Positions 1 through 5,230 are shown, counted from the first letter of the stretch. The stretch: DNA of 5,620 nt from Solirubrobacteraceae bacterium (GCA_030043235.1 JASHYF010000041.1:1-5620), one strand, 5' to 3'. The notes: generated by a model from the sequence alone, not told the origin. Made by a program: numbers and translations.

Positions 1-708
1 GCCCTTGGCGGCCGCCGGCGTGGTGGTGCTCCCGCTCGGGGTGGTGGTCGTGGGCGTGGTGCTCGCCGGCGTCGTGCGCTTGCTCGGTGTCGTGCGCTTG
101 CTCGGTGTGGTGGAGGCCGGTGTGGTGCTCGCCGGTGTGGTGGTTGTTGGCGTGGTGGCGCCCGTCGGCGTCGTGGCGCCCGTTGGCGTGGTGGCGCCGC
201 TCGGGTACGTGTAGGTCGATGCGTCGGCGTCGATCAGCGAGACGGTCGTGTAGTCCACCGAGGCCGCCGACGCGGAGGCGGCGCTCGCGTCTGCGCCGCT
301 CGAGGCCGATCCGCTGGACGCTTCGCCGTCGGTTTCTTCCTCCTTGGCAAGGTTCGCTTCCGAGGACTGCAACGTGGCCTTGGCCTGTTCGAGCGTCACT
401 TCCGCGCTCTGGGGGTCGAGCGTCGCGAGCAGCTGGCCCTGCGCGACCTGCTGTCCCTGTTTCACGTAGATGTTGGTGACGGTGCCGCTCGTCTTGAAGC
501 CGAGGTTCAGCTGGCTGACGGCCTGCAGGTTGCCGCTGCCGGACACCGTGGACTGCACCACGCCCTGCGCGACCGTGGCGGTGCGCGTGATCGTCGACTG
601 GCTGCCGGACGCGGGACCCACGACGAGCACGGCGGCGACGATCGCACCGGCGCACGCGGCCCCCAGTGCGTATACGAGCCAGGATGCTCGGGTGCGCTCG
701 CTCATCAT
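1..708 (-). CDS. HlyD/MacA-like periplasmic adaptor (membrane-fusion) protein, N-terminal part, truncated by window edge
   Basis: 236 codons are visible and open to the left edge; the C-terminus lies outside the window. Residues 3-9 are a short charged cytosolic stretch and residues 10-30 a single hydrophobic membrane anchor. Residues about 44-98 resemble the first half of a lipoyl/barrel-sandwich domain: G-V-V-Q-S-T-V-S-G-S-G, then L-G-F-K-T-S-G-T-V, then Y-V-K-Q-G-Q-Q-V-A-Q-G-Q-L-L-A-T-L-D. Residues 99-124 form a heptad-like helix (EVTLEQAKATLQSSEANLAK), the first arm of the adaptor hairpin. A Ser/Ala/Asp stretch and then a Thr/Pro repeat (172-231) follow. In this family the adaptor links an inner-membrane ABC or RND pump to the envelope; an ABC-type exporter partner beyond the left edge is likely but unseen. 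The start is ATG at 708 (a second ATG follows at once), with AGGA at 715-718 six bases upstream. The gene is divergent from the ROK gene. Confidence 0.82.
   Translation of the reverse strand, partial: MMSERTRASWLVYALGAACAGAIVAAVLVVGPASGSQSTITRTATVAQGVVQSTVSGSGNLQAVSQLNLGFKTSGTVTNIYVKQGQQVAQGQLLATLDPQSAEVTLEQAKATLQSSEANLAKEEETDGEASSGSASSGADASAASASAASVDYTTVSLIDADASTYTYPSGATTPTGATTPTGATTPTTTTPASTTPASTTPSKRTTPSKRTTPASTTPTTTTPSGSTTTPAAAKG
16..195 (-). repeat. 15/18-bp coding minisatellite giving a Thr-Thr-Pro linker in the adaptor protein
   Basis: About 60 residues (172-231 of the adaptor) have Pro every 5-6 residues: ATTPTG, ATTPTG, ATTPT, TTTPAS, TTPAS, TTPSKR, TTPSKR, TTPAS, TTPT, TTTPSGS. The DNA shows exact or near-exact tandem units: an identical 18-bp unit at 71-88 and 89-106, 18-bp units at 155-172 and 173-190 (two differences), and 15-bp units from 107 to 151. 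All unit lengths are multiples of three, so copy-number changes keep the frame. The stretch sits where the alpha-hairpin of an adaptor would turn. It is probably disordered and possibly O-glycosylated. Confidence 0.85.
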
Positions 709-714
709 CTCGAT

Positions 715-718
715 TCCT
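715..718 (-). promoter_or_regulatory. Shine-Dalgarno of the adaptor gene
   Basis: Read on the minus strand, AGGA lies six bases before ATG at 708, preceded by a further GAGG. This supports the chosen start. Confidence 0.55.
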
Positions 719-747
719 ACCTCAGATACTCGGCCGAACCCGTAAGA

Positions 748-765
748 GGGGGCGAAGAAACCCCC
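748..765. repeat. Inverted repeat GGGGG-N8-CCCCC in the divergent intergenic region
   Basis: GGGGG at 748-752 pairs with CCCCC at 761-765 around an 8-base A-rich loop. It lies about 40 bp upstream of the adaptor start, inside its likely 5' UTR or promoter. It could be an operator or a leader hairpin; no T-tract follows on either strand. Confidence 0.4.
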
Positions 766-781
766 CAAGCGAGCCTTAAAT

Positions 782-795
782 TCGCCTAAAGGCGA
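782..795. repeat. 14-bp palindrome TCGCCT-AA-AGGCGA, possible operator
   Basis: A perfect 6-bp inverted repeat with a 2-bp centre sits in the only AT-richer patch (about 775-812) of the adaptor/ROK intergenic region. A divergent position is typical for a regulator-binding site, but I recognise no specific regulator and no convincing -35/-10 pair beside it. Confidence 0.35.
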
Positions 796-814
796 CAGCC
801 GTCCTTCTTTATCC

Positions 815-883
815 GAGCGGCTTTGCGGGCTCGGCCGGAGTGGCTTTGCGGGCTCGGCCGGAGCGGCTTCGCCGGCTCGCCGC
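815..883. repeat. Three tandem 23-bp repeats upstream of the ROK gene
   Basis: The units are 815-837, 838-860 and 861-883. Units 1 and 2 differ at one base; unit 3 differs from unit 1 at five. The core is GGCTTTGCGGGCTCGGCCG. Because 23 is not a multiple of three, this is not a protein repeat, which argues against the upstream in-frame ATG at 840 being the ROK start. CCGAGC (813-818) and GCTCGG (829-834) form an inverted repeat around the first unit, so each unit may fold or bind a protein dimer. Confidence 0.7.
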
Positions 884-908
884 GAGCGCTCTGCGATCAT
901 CCCCGCAG

Positions 909-1868
909 ATGTCCACCTACGGCGGCATCGACCTCGGTGGGACGAAGATCCAGGCGGCGATCGTCGACGAGGACAGCAACGTGCTCGGCTCGGCGCGCCG
1001 GCTGACGCCCACCGCCGGCGGCCCGCCGGACGTGGCAGCGGAGATGGAGACGGCGCTGCGCGACGCGGCGATGGCAGCCGAGGTGGATGCTGCGTCGCTG
1101 GCCGGCGTGGGCGTCGGCTCGCCGGGCACGATCGCGGACGGCAACGTCAGGAGCGCCCGCAACCTGCCCGATTGGCAGGGAACGTTCCCGCTGGCCGCCA
1201 CGCTCGCGCATGCGCTCGGCTGCCCGGTGAAGGTGGGCAACGACGTGCAGGTGGCGACCGACGCCGAGTTCAAGCTCGGCGCCGGCCGGCTGTATCGCTC
1301 GCTGCTGGGGGTGTTCTGGGGAACCGGCGTGGGCGGTGGCCTGATCCTCGACGGCAAGCCCTGGATCGGGCGCGGCGGCGCCGGGGAGATCGGCCACGTC
1401 GTGGTGGAGATCGACGGCGCGCGCTGCACGTGCGGGCGCCGCGGCTGCATGGAGGCGTATGCGGGGCGCGCGGCGATGGAATTGCACGTGCGCCAGCTGC
1501 ACGAGCAGAAGGGGCGCAAGACCGAGCTGTTCAAGCTGATGCGCGAGCAGGGCCGCGAACGCCTGACGAGCGGCGTGTGGGCGCGCGCGCTGGAGCGCGG
1601 CGACAAGCTCGCCGTGCAGACGCTCGATCGCGCCGTCGGGGCGCTGGGGGCGGGGATCGCGTCGGCCATCAACGTGCTCGACGTCGAGGGCGTGATCATC
1701 GGCGGCGGGCTCGGCGTCAGGCTCGGGCACCCGTACGCGAAGCGCATCGCCGAGGCGATGCAGCCGCACCTGTTCGCCGACGAGCGCCCGCCGCACGTGC
1801 ACGTGGCCGCGCTCGGCGACCTCGGCGGCGCGGTCGGGGCATCGCTGCTCATCCGTGACGGGGCGTAA
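909..1868 (+). CDS. ROK-family sugar kinase (glucokinase-like)
   Basis: This is a 319-residue cytosolic protein of typical ROK length, predicted to phosphorylate glucose or a related hexose with ATP (or possibly polyphosphate). Visible motifs: the N-terminal phosphate-binding loop D8-L-G-G-T-K13; G-S-P-G-T (70-74); G-N-D at 110-112, with D112 in the catalytic-base position; G-T-G-V-G-G-G (138-144); and G-E-I-G-H (159-163). The ROK zinc motif C-x-C-G-x-x-G-C-x-E follows, with H163 and C173, C175 and C180 as likely ligands. The C-terminal nucleotide site G-V-I-I-G-G-G-L-G is at 261-269. All key residues are present, so it should be active; the exact sugar cannot be read. ATG at 909 puts the start just before the conserved strand; the alternative ATG at 840 would translate the 23-bp repeats. 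No clear Shine-Dalgarno precedes 909, so a leaderless mRNA is possible. The stop abuts or overlaps the next gene. Confidence 0.93.
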   Translation: MSTYGGIDLGGTKIQAAIVDEDSNVLGSARRLTPTAGGPPDVAAEMETALRDAAMAAEVDAASLAGVGVGSPGTIADGNVRSARNLPDWQGTFPLAATLAHALGCPVKVGNDVQVATDAEFKLGAGRLYRSLLGVFWGTGVGGGLILDGKPWIGRGGAGEIGHVVVEIDGARCTCGRRGCMEAYAGRAAMELHVRQLHEQKGRKTELFKLMREQGRERLTSGVWARALERGDKLAVQTLDRAVGALGAGIASAINVLDVEGVIIGGGLGVRLGHPYAKRIAEAMQPHLFADERPPHVHVAALGDLGGAVGASLLIRDGA

Positions 1869-1869
1869 C

Positions 1870-3141
1870 GTGACGAGTGAGATGCCGCAGCCGGTGGTGC
1901 ATCTGTCGTCCGTTCTGCGCAGCCCGCTGCTCGACCGCGCAGGCGAGCGACTCGGCCGAGTGGAGGACCTGATCGTGCGCCTCGCCGACGGCGGCTACCC
2001 GCCGGTCACCGGCTCGAAGGCGCGCATCGGCGGTCGCGAGCTGTTCGTTCCCGTCGACAGGATCGCCTCGCTGGAGCCGGGGGCGGTGCGGCTGTCAGGC
2101 GAGAAGCTCAGCCTCGGCCGCTTCGAGCGCCGCGCGGGCGAGGCGCTGCTGGGGGCCGACGTGCTCGGCCGCAAGCTCGTCTACGTGGAGGCCGAGCCGC
2201 CGAGGCTGGTGACCGCGCACGAGATCGAGCTCGCGTGCATCGACGGCTGGTGGCGCGTGGTCGGCGTCGATCACAGCGCGCGCGCGCGCCTGCGCCATCT
2301 GCTGCCGCGCCGCCTTCGCGGCGCCATCGCCGAGCGACCGTTCCTCGACTGGTCGGACATGGAGCCGTTCGTCGGGCACGTGCCCGGCTCGCGCCTGCGC
2401 TTCTCCCATCGCAAGCTCGCCAACCTGCATCCCGCGGAGATCGCCGACCTGGTCGAGGCGGCATCGCACGAGGAGGGCGAGGAGCTGATCAAGGCGGTGG
2501 CGCAGGACCGCGAGCTCGAGGCCGACGTCTTCGAGGAGCTCGACGAGCACCACCAGCTGGAGTTCCTGCGCGAGCGACCCGACACGCAGGCGGCGGCGGT
2601 GGTCGCGCGCATGGCCGCCGACGACGCGGCGGACCTGATCGCCGAGATCGACCAGGAGCGCCGTGGACGCATCCTCGCGCTGCTGCCGGCGACCCAGCGG
2701 CACCGGATCGAAGCGTTGCTCGGCTACAACCCGTCCACCGCCGGCGGCCTGATGAGCCCCGAGTTCGTCGGCGTCGCGCCCTCCGACACGGTGGCGGCCG
2801 CGCTTGGCAAGGTCAGCGGCAGCCAGCTCGGGGCGGGCACGCTCACGAGCGCGTACCTGGTTGACGGCGAGGGACGCCTGCGCGGCTCGGTGTTCGTCGT
2901 GACGCTGCTGCGCAGCGAGCCGCACACGCCGGTCGAGGAGGTGGCCGAGCGCGAGCCCGTGTGGGTGGCCACCGACGCGGAGGTGCCGGAGGTGGCGCGC
3001 ATGATGACCGACTACAACCTCGTGATGCTCCCGGTGCTCGACGCGGAGGAGCGGATGGTGGGCGTGGTCACCGTCGACGACGTGCTCGAGCTCACGCTCC
3101 CCAGCGGCTGGCGCCGGCGCTTCGGCGTCGCACGCGACTGA
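1870..3141 (+). CDS. Soluble PRC-barrel / MgtE_N / CBS-pair protein, putative Mg2+-sensing partner of the NRAMP transporter
   Basis: A 423-residue protein with no membrane segment. Residues about 12-145 resemble one or two PRC-barrel units (an S-P-L-L-D-R-A-G-E-R-L-G-R-V-E-D-L core at 18-34 and a second around 95-135). Residues about 183-295 match the MgtE N-terminal superhelix: L-H-P-A-E-I-A-D-L, F-E-E-L-D, A-A-D-D-A-A-D-L-I, ending T-A-G-G-L-M-S-P-E-F. Residues about 296-412 are a CBS pair ending V-G-V-V-T-V-D-D-V-L-E. In MgtE channels the N and CBS domains bind Mg2+ and gate the pore; here the pore is absent. With an NRAMP-type transporter next door, I infer that it senses Mg2+ or nucleotide and gates or regulates that transporter. 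Three starts are possible: GTG 1855 (overlapping ROK by 14 bp), GTG 1870 (weak GACGGGG upstream) and ATG 1882. I chose 1870 with low certainty. It is probably co-transcribed with the ROK gene. Confidence 0.88.
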   Translation: MTSEMPQPVVHLSSVLRSPLLDRAGERLGRVEDLIVRLADGGYPPVTGSKARIGGRELFVPVDRIASLEPGAVRLSGEKLSLGRFERRAGEALLGADVLGRKLVYVEAEPPRLVTAHEIELACIDGWWRVVGVDHSARARLRHLLPRRLRGAIAERPFLDWSDMEPFVGHVPGSRLRFSHRKLANLHPAEIADLVEAASHEEGEELIKAVAQDRELEADVFEELDEHHQLEFLRERPDTQAAAVVARMAADDAADLIAEIDQERRGRILALLPATQRHRIEALLGYNPSTAGGLMSPEFVGVAPSDTVAAALGKVSGSQLGAGTLTSAYLVDGEGRLRGSVFVVTLLRSEPHTPVEEVAEREPVWVATDAEVPEVARMMTDYNLVMLPVLDAEERMVGVVTVDDVLELTLPSGWRRRFGVARD

Positions 3142-3163
3142 GCCTGCGCGCGACCGGCCGGCT

Positions 3164-3183
3164 GCCCGCTTGCGCGCGCGGGC
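3164..3183 (+). terminator. GC hairpin after the CBS gene, possible terminator
   Basis: GCCCGC (3164-3169) pairs perfectly with GCGGGC (3178-3183) around an 8-base loop, 22 bp past the stop codon and just before the putative leader promoter. There is no T-run, so it would be a weak or non-canonical terminator, or only an mRNA 3'-end structure. Confidence 0.35.
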
Positions 3184-3193
3184 GCCGCGCCAT

Positions 3194-3202
3194 TGCTAGG
3201 CT
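3194..3202 (+). promoter_or_regulatory. Extended -10 promoter for the leader/NRAMP transcript
   Basis: TG-C-TAGGCT fits an extended -10 (TGnTAnnnT). The only TTG-like -35 (TTGCGC, 3170-3175) sits 21 bp upstream, too far for normal spacing, so the extended element would have to act largely alone. Initiation near 3208-3210 would leave about 40 nt before the small leader ORF. Confidence 0.35.
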
Positions 3203-3236
3203 GGGCTTTGCGACGAGCTCACCCAGGCGCTCATAG

Positions 3237-3244
3237 AAAGGAGG
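3237..3244 (+). promoter_or_regulatory. Strong Shine-Dalgarno of the leader ORF
   Basis: AAAGGAGG lies five bases before ATG 3250. It is as strong as the site before the transporter, with which it shares the 9-mer GAAAGGAGG. It is the main reason to believe the 22-codon ORF is translated. Confidence 0.65.
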
Positions 3245-3249
3245 CCGGC

Positions 3250-3318
3250 ATGGATCGAGAACAGCCACGAAGTACCCAGCCGGCCGCACGCCCGTCGGGC
3301 CCGTCCCTCCTGACCTAG
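3250..3318 (+). CDS. 22-residue leader peptide upstream of the NRAMP transporter
   Basis: ATG 3250 to TAG 3316-3318, too short for standard gene calling. The peptide begins M-D-R-E-Q-P-R-S-T-Q, continues P-A-A-R-P-S-G-P-S-L, and ends L-T. It has acidic residues at 2 and 4, prolines at 6, 11, 15 and 18, and no hydrophobic segment. A near-perfect Shine-Dalgarno precedes it, and its stop is 115 bases before the transporter ATG. Pro-rich leader peptides with early acidic residues upstream of Mg2+ transporter genes (mgtL, mgtP in enterobacteria) sense Mg2+ because low Mg2+ destabilises ribosomes on such sequences. I infer an analogous role here, although the sequences are not homologous to any I can name. 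The final codons TCC-CTC-CTG contain CCTCCT (3306-3311), complementary to AGGAGG of both this ORF and the transporter. It could also be a chance ORF. Confidence 0.55.
   Translation: MDREQPRSTQPAARPSGPSLLT
3306..3311 (+). promoter_or_regulatory. Anti-Shine-Dalgarno within the leader ORF end
   Basis: CCTCCT is the exact complement of AGGAGG at 3420-3425 (transporter) and at 3239-3244 (leader ORF). For the transporter, pairing can extend through G3303-C3427 and T3304-A3426 with one bulged C. A ribosome ending at TAG 3316 would cover this element and free the transporter Shine-Dalgarno. The regulatory role is inferred. Confidence 0.4.
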
Positions 3319-3333
3319 CGCTTGCACGGGACA

Positions 3334-3395
3334 ACGTCTGAGCCGGCGTGCGCGGCGGCACCGCGCGCGTGCGGGAGCGTGCGCGCTCCAGACGT
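3334..3395 (+). ncRNA. Predicted three-way-junction 5' UTR structure before the NRAMP gene
   Basis: Outer helix: ACGTCTG (3334-3340) with CAGACGT (3389-3395). Inside it, hairpin 2 pairs 3346-3355 with 3361-3370 (10 bp with two G-U pairs and loop CGGCA). Hairpin 3 is GGAGCG (3374-3379) and CGCTCC (3384-3389) around UGCG, a UNCG-type tetraloop. C3389 is shared between the outer helix and hairpin 3, so one pair must open. No T-run follows, so it is not an intrinsic terminator. It does not look like the M-box Mg2+ riboswitch or another class I know. It is a cis-regulatory mRNA element rather than a separate RNA gene. Confidence 0.45.
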
Positions 3396-3417
3396 GATCA
3401 GCAGCCCCGCGAGCAGG

Positions 3418-3425
3418 AAAGGAGG
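3418..3425 (+). promoter_or_regulatory. Strong Shine-Dalgarno of the NRAMP transporter
   Basis: AAAGGAGG lies eight bases before ATG 3434, which fixes the start. It can be sequestered by CCTCCT at 3306-3311. Confidence 0.8.
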
Positions 3426-3433
3426 ACCCCGAG

Positions 3434-5098
3434 ATGGCCGACGAGCAGACCACGCTGGCGCCCGCGCCACGGGCGGTCGAGGGCGTGCCTCCGGTGCTCG
3501 ACGAGGCGCACATCGGCGACATCCGCGGGGCGCTGGGCACGATCAGCATGCACGACACGGGCGAGCGCCACGGCTGGCGCTCGCGGGCGATGGCGCTGCT
3601 CGCGATCATGGGCCCCGGCCTGATCGTGATGGTCGGCGACAACGACGCGGGCGGCGTCTCCACCTATGCGCAGGCCGGCCAGAACTACGGCACGAGCCTG
3701 CTGTGGGTGCTGCTGCTGCTGATCCCCGTGCTGATCGTCAACCAGGAGATGGTGATCCGCCTCGGCGCCGTCACGGGCGTCGGGCACGCACGGCTGATCA
3801 ACGAGCGCTTCGGGCGCTTCTGGGGCTGGTTCTCGGTGGGCGACCTGTTCATCTTGAACTTCCTCACGATCGTCACCGAGTTCATCGGCGTGAGCCTCGC
3901 GCTCTCCTACTTCGGAGTGAGCCAGTACGTGGCGGTGCCGGTCGCCGCGGCGGCGCTCGTGGGGATCACCTCGACCGGCAGCTTCAGAAGCTGGGAGCGC
4001 TTCATGTACGTGTTCGTGGTGGCCAACTTCCTGGTGATCCCGCTGCTCGTGCTCGCCCACCCCAACGTGGGCGATGCGCTGCGTCACACGTTCGTGCCGA
4101 GCATCCACGGCGGCGCAAGCTCGACCGCGGTGCTGCTGATCATCGCGATCGTCGGCACGACCGTGGCGCCCTGGCAGCTGTTCTTCCAGCAGTCGAACAT
4201 CATCGACAAGCGCATCACGCCGCGCTGGATCAACTACGAGCGCGCGGACACGGTGATCGGCGCCTTCGTGGTGGTGGTCGGCGCCGGCGCGCTGCTGATC
4301 GTGACCGCGTTCGCTTTCGCCGGCACGCGCGACTTCGCCCAGTTCACCGACGCCGGCGCGGTCGCCACGGAGCTCGGCCAGCGGCTGGGATCCGCCGCGG
4401 GGACGTGCTTTGCGGTCGTGCTGCTGAACGCCTCGCTGATCGGCGCGGCGGCGGTGACGCTCGCCACCTCCTACGCGTTCGGCGACGTGTTCGGCGCCAA
4501 GCACTCGCTCAACCGCGGGCCGCTCGACGCGAAGCTGTTTTACGCGACCTTCACGCTGATGGTGCTCGCGGCCGCCGGCGTGGTGCTGATACCGGGCGCG
4601 CCGCTCGGGTTGATAACCACCTCCGTGCAGGCGCTCGCCGGGGTGCTGCTGCCGAGCGCAACCGTGTTCCTGCTGCTGCTGTGCAACGACCGCGAGGTGC
4701 TCGGACCCTGGTCGAACCCGCCGTGGCTGAACGCGATCGCGAGCGCGATCATCGGCGTGCTCGTCGAGCTCTCGCTGATCCTCATGATCCAGACGATCTT
4801 CCCGAGCCTGAACGTCACCCACCTGTTCGTCTACCTGTCGGCCGTGCTGGCGCTCACGCTCGCCGGCATGGCCTGCTACGCGCTCTACAGCCGCCCGCCC
4901 GCGCGCCTCCGGGTGCGAGCGAGCGCCGAGCTCGCAAAGGCGAAGGAGCGACGCAGCACGTGGACGATGCCGCCGCTCGCGCTGCTCGAGCGTCCGGCGT
5001 GGTCGCCGGGGCGCAAGGCGGGGATGCTCGTGCTGCGCGGCTATCTCGTGGTCGCGGTGGTGCTGCTGGTCGTCAAGACGGTGCAGCTCGGGCACTGA
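3434..5098 (+). CDS. NRAMP/SLC11-family divalent metal transporter, NRMT-like (probable Mg2+ uptake)
   Basis: A 554-residue membrane protein with about 12 core helices plus an extra one at the C-terminus. Hydrophobic segments are near 52-68, 84-104, 134-158, 163-180, 190-208, 230-249, 272-297, 319-345, 368-390, 392-416, 431-455 and 462-484, and finally 531-550. TM1 aligns as G-P-G-L-I-V-M-V-G-D-N-D71-A-G-G74, against DPGN in classical Mn2+/Fe2+ NRAMPs. TM6 reads G-T-T-V-A245-P-W247-Q, against MPH, so the metal-coordinating Met is Ala and the His is Trp. Methionine loss is, as I recall, characteristic of NRAMP-related magnesium transporters (NRMT). I therefore infer Mg2+ (possibly Mn2+) uptake at the cytoplasmic membrane. 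A basic cytosolic linker (486-530) precedes the last helix, and part of that tail is duplicated downstream. The upstream MgtE_N/CBS gene and the leader ORF both fit magnesium control. The start is fixed by AAAGGAGG. Confidence 0.9.
   Translation: MADEQTTLAPAPRAVEGVPPVLDEAHIGDIRGALGTISMHDTGERHGWRSRAMALLAIMGPGLIVMVGDNDAGGVSTYAQAGQNYGTSLLWVLLLLIPVLIVNQEMVIRLGAVTGVGHARLINERFGRFWGWFSVGDLFILNFLTIVTEFIGVSLALSYFGVSQYVAVPVAAAALVGITSTGSFRSWERFMYVFVVANFLVIPLLVLAHPNVGDALRHTFVPSIHGGASSTAVLLIIAIVGTTVAPWQLFFQQSNIIDKRITPRWINYERADTVIGAFVVVVGAGALLIVTAFAFAGTRDFAQFTDAGAVATELGQRLGSAAGTCFAVVLLNASLIGAAAVTLATSYAFGDVFGAKHSLNRGPLDAKLFYATFTLMVLAAAGVVLIPGAPLGLITTSVQALAGVLLPSATVFLLLLCNDREVLGPWSNPPWLNAIASAIIGVLVELSLILMIQTIFPSLNVTHLFVYLSAVLALTLAGMACYALYSRPPARLRVRASAELAKAKERRSTWTMPPLALLERPAWSPGRKAGMLVLRGYLVVAVVLLVVKTVQLGH
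4981..5044 (+). repeat. 64-bp direct repeat, copy A (3' end of the NRAMP gene)
   Basis: Identical at 63 of 64 bases to 5557-5620. The offset of 576 bp is a multiple of three, and both copies are read in the same frame. It encodes L-L-E-R-P-A-W-S-P-G-R-K-A-G and the start of the final helix (residues about 517-537 of the transporter). Confidence 0.95.
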
Positions 5099-5099
5099 C

Positions 5100-5127
5100 G
5101 GGCGCGCTCGACGAGCGGCGCGCGCCC
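5100..5127 (+). terminator. Strong GC hairpin immediately after the NRAMP stop
   Basis: GGGCGCGC (5100-5107) pairs perfectly with GCGCGCCC (5120-5127). Alternatively the inner GCTC-GAC-GAGC stem (5106-5116) forms. It starts one base after the TGA. There is no T-tract, so it may act as a 3'-end stabiliser or a U-less terminator of the kind proposed in actinobacteria. Confidence 0.5.
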
Positions 5128-5230
5128 GCCGGGCAGTGCAACCGGCGCGCCACCGAGCTGCCGCTCAACTTGCGCTGGCGCGCAATCACGCCGCCGCACG
5201 CTTGTGGCTCGCGATCTATGTTGAGCGGCG

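Noticed and set aside
5..479. Plus-strand open frames rich in Gly-Val-Val or Trp-Arg-Pro over the left end
   Set aside because: They are translations of the complement of the Thr/Pro minisatellite in the minus-strand adaptor gene.
797..883. Possible c-di-GMP-I (GEMM) riboswitch on the minus strand, from CGCAAAGCC and a GGCGAAGCC-hairpin resemblance
   Set aside because: The hairpin loop is CGGCC, not GNRA; no tetraloop receptor; the GCAAAGCC motif occurs twice as part of the tandem repeat, which explains it better.
840..908. Upstream in-frame ATG that would add 23 residues to the ROK kinase
   Set aside because: The extension is translated from the 23-bp DNA repeats, is Arg/Ala/Leu-rich, has no SD, and ROK proteins normally start just before the DxGGT motif.
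897..1852. Long minus-strand open frames opposite the ROK gene
   Set aside because: Low-complexity Arg/Ala/Ser composition and no recognisable domain; the plus-strand ROK gene has all its motifs.
3142..3433. M-box or manganese (yybP-ykoY) riboswitch upstream of the metal transporter
   Set aside because: I could not find the conserved cores of either class; the region is better explained by a small ORF plus hairpins.
3398..5095. 565-codon open frame antisense to the NRAMP gene
   Set aside because: It mirrors the transporter in a high-GC genome. Its product is full of His, Arg, Gln and Glu with no hydrophobic order, as expected for a shadow frame; the plus strand has clear family motifs and an SD.
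5099..5221. Stop-codon read-through of the NRAMP gene into the following 41 sense codons
   Set aside because: The added residues are low-complexity, include a hairpin-coding stretch, and no read-through signal is visible; high GC alone explains the lack of stops.
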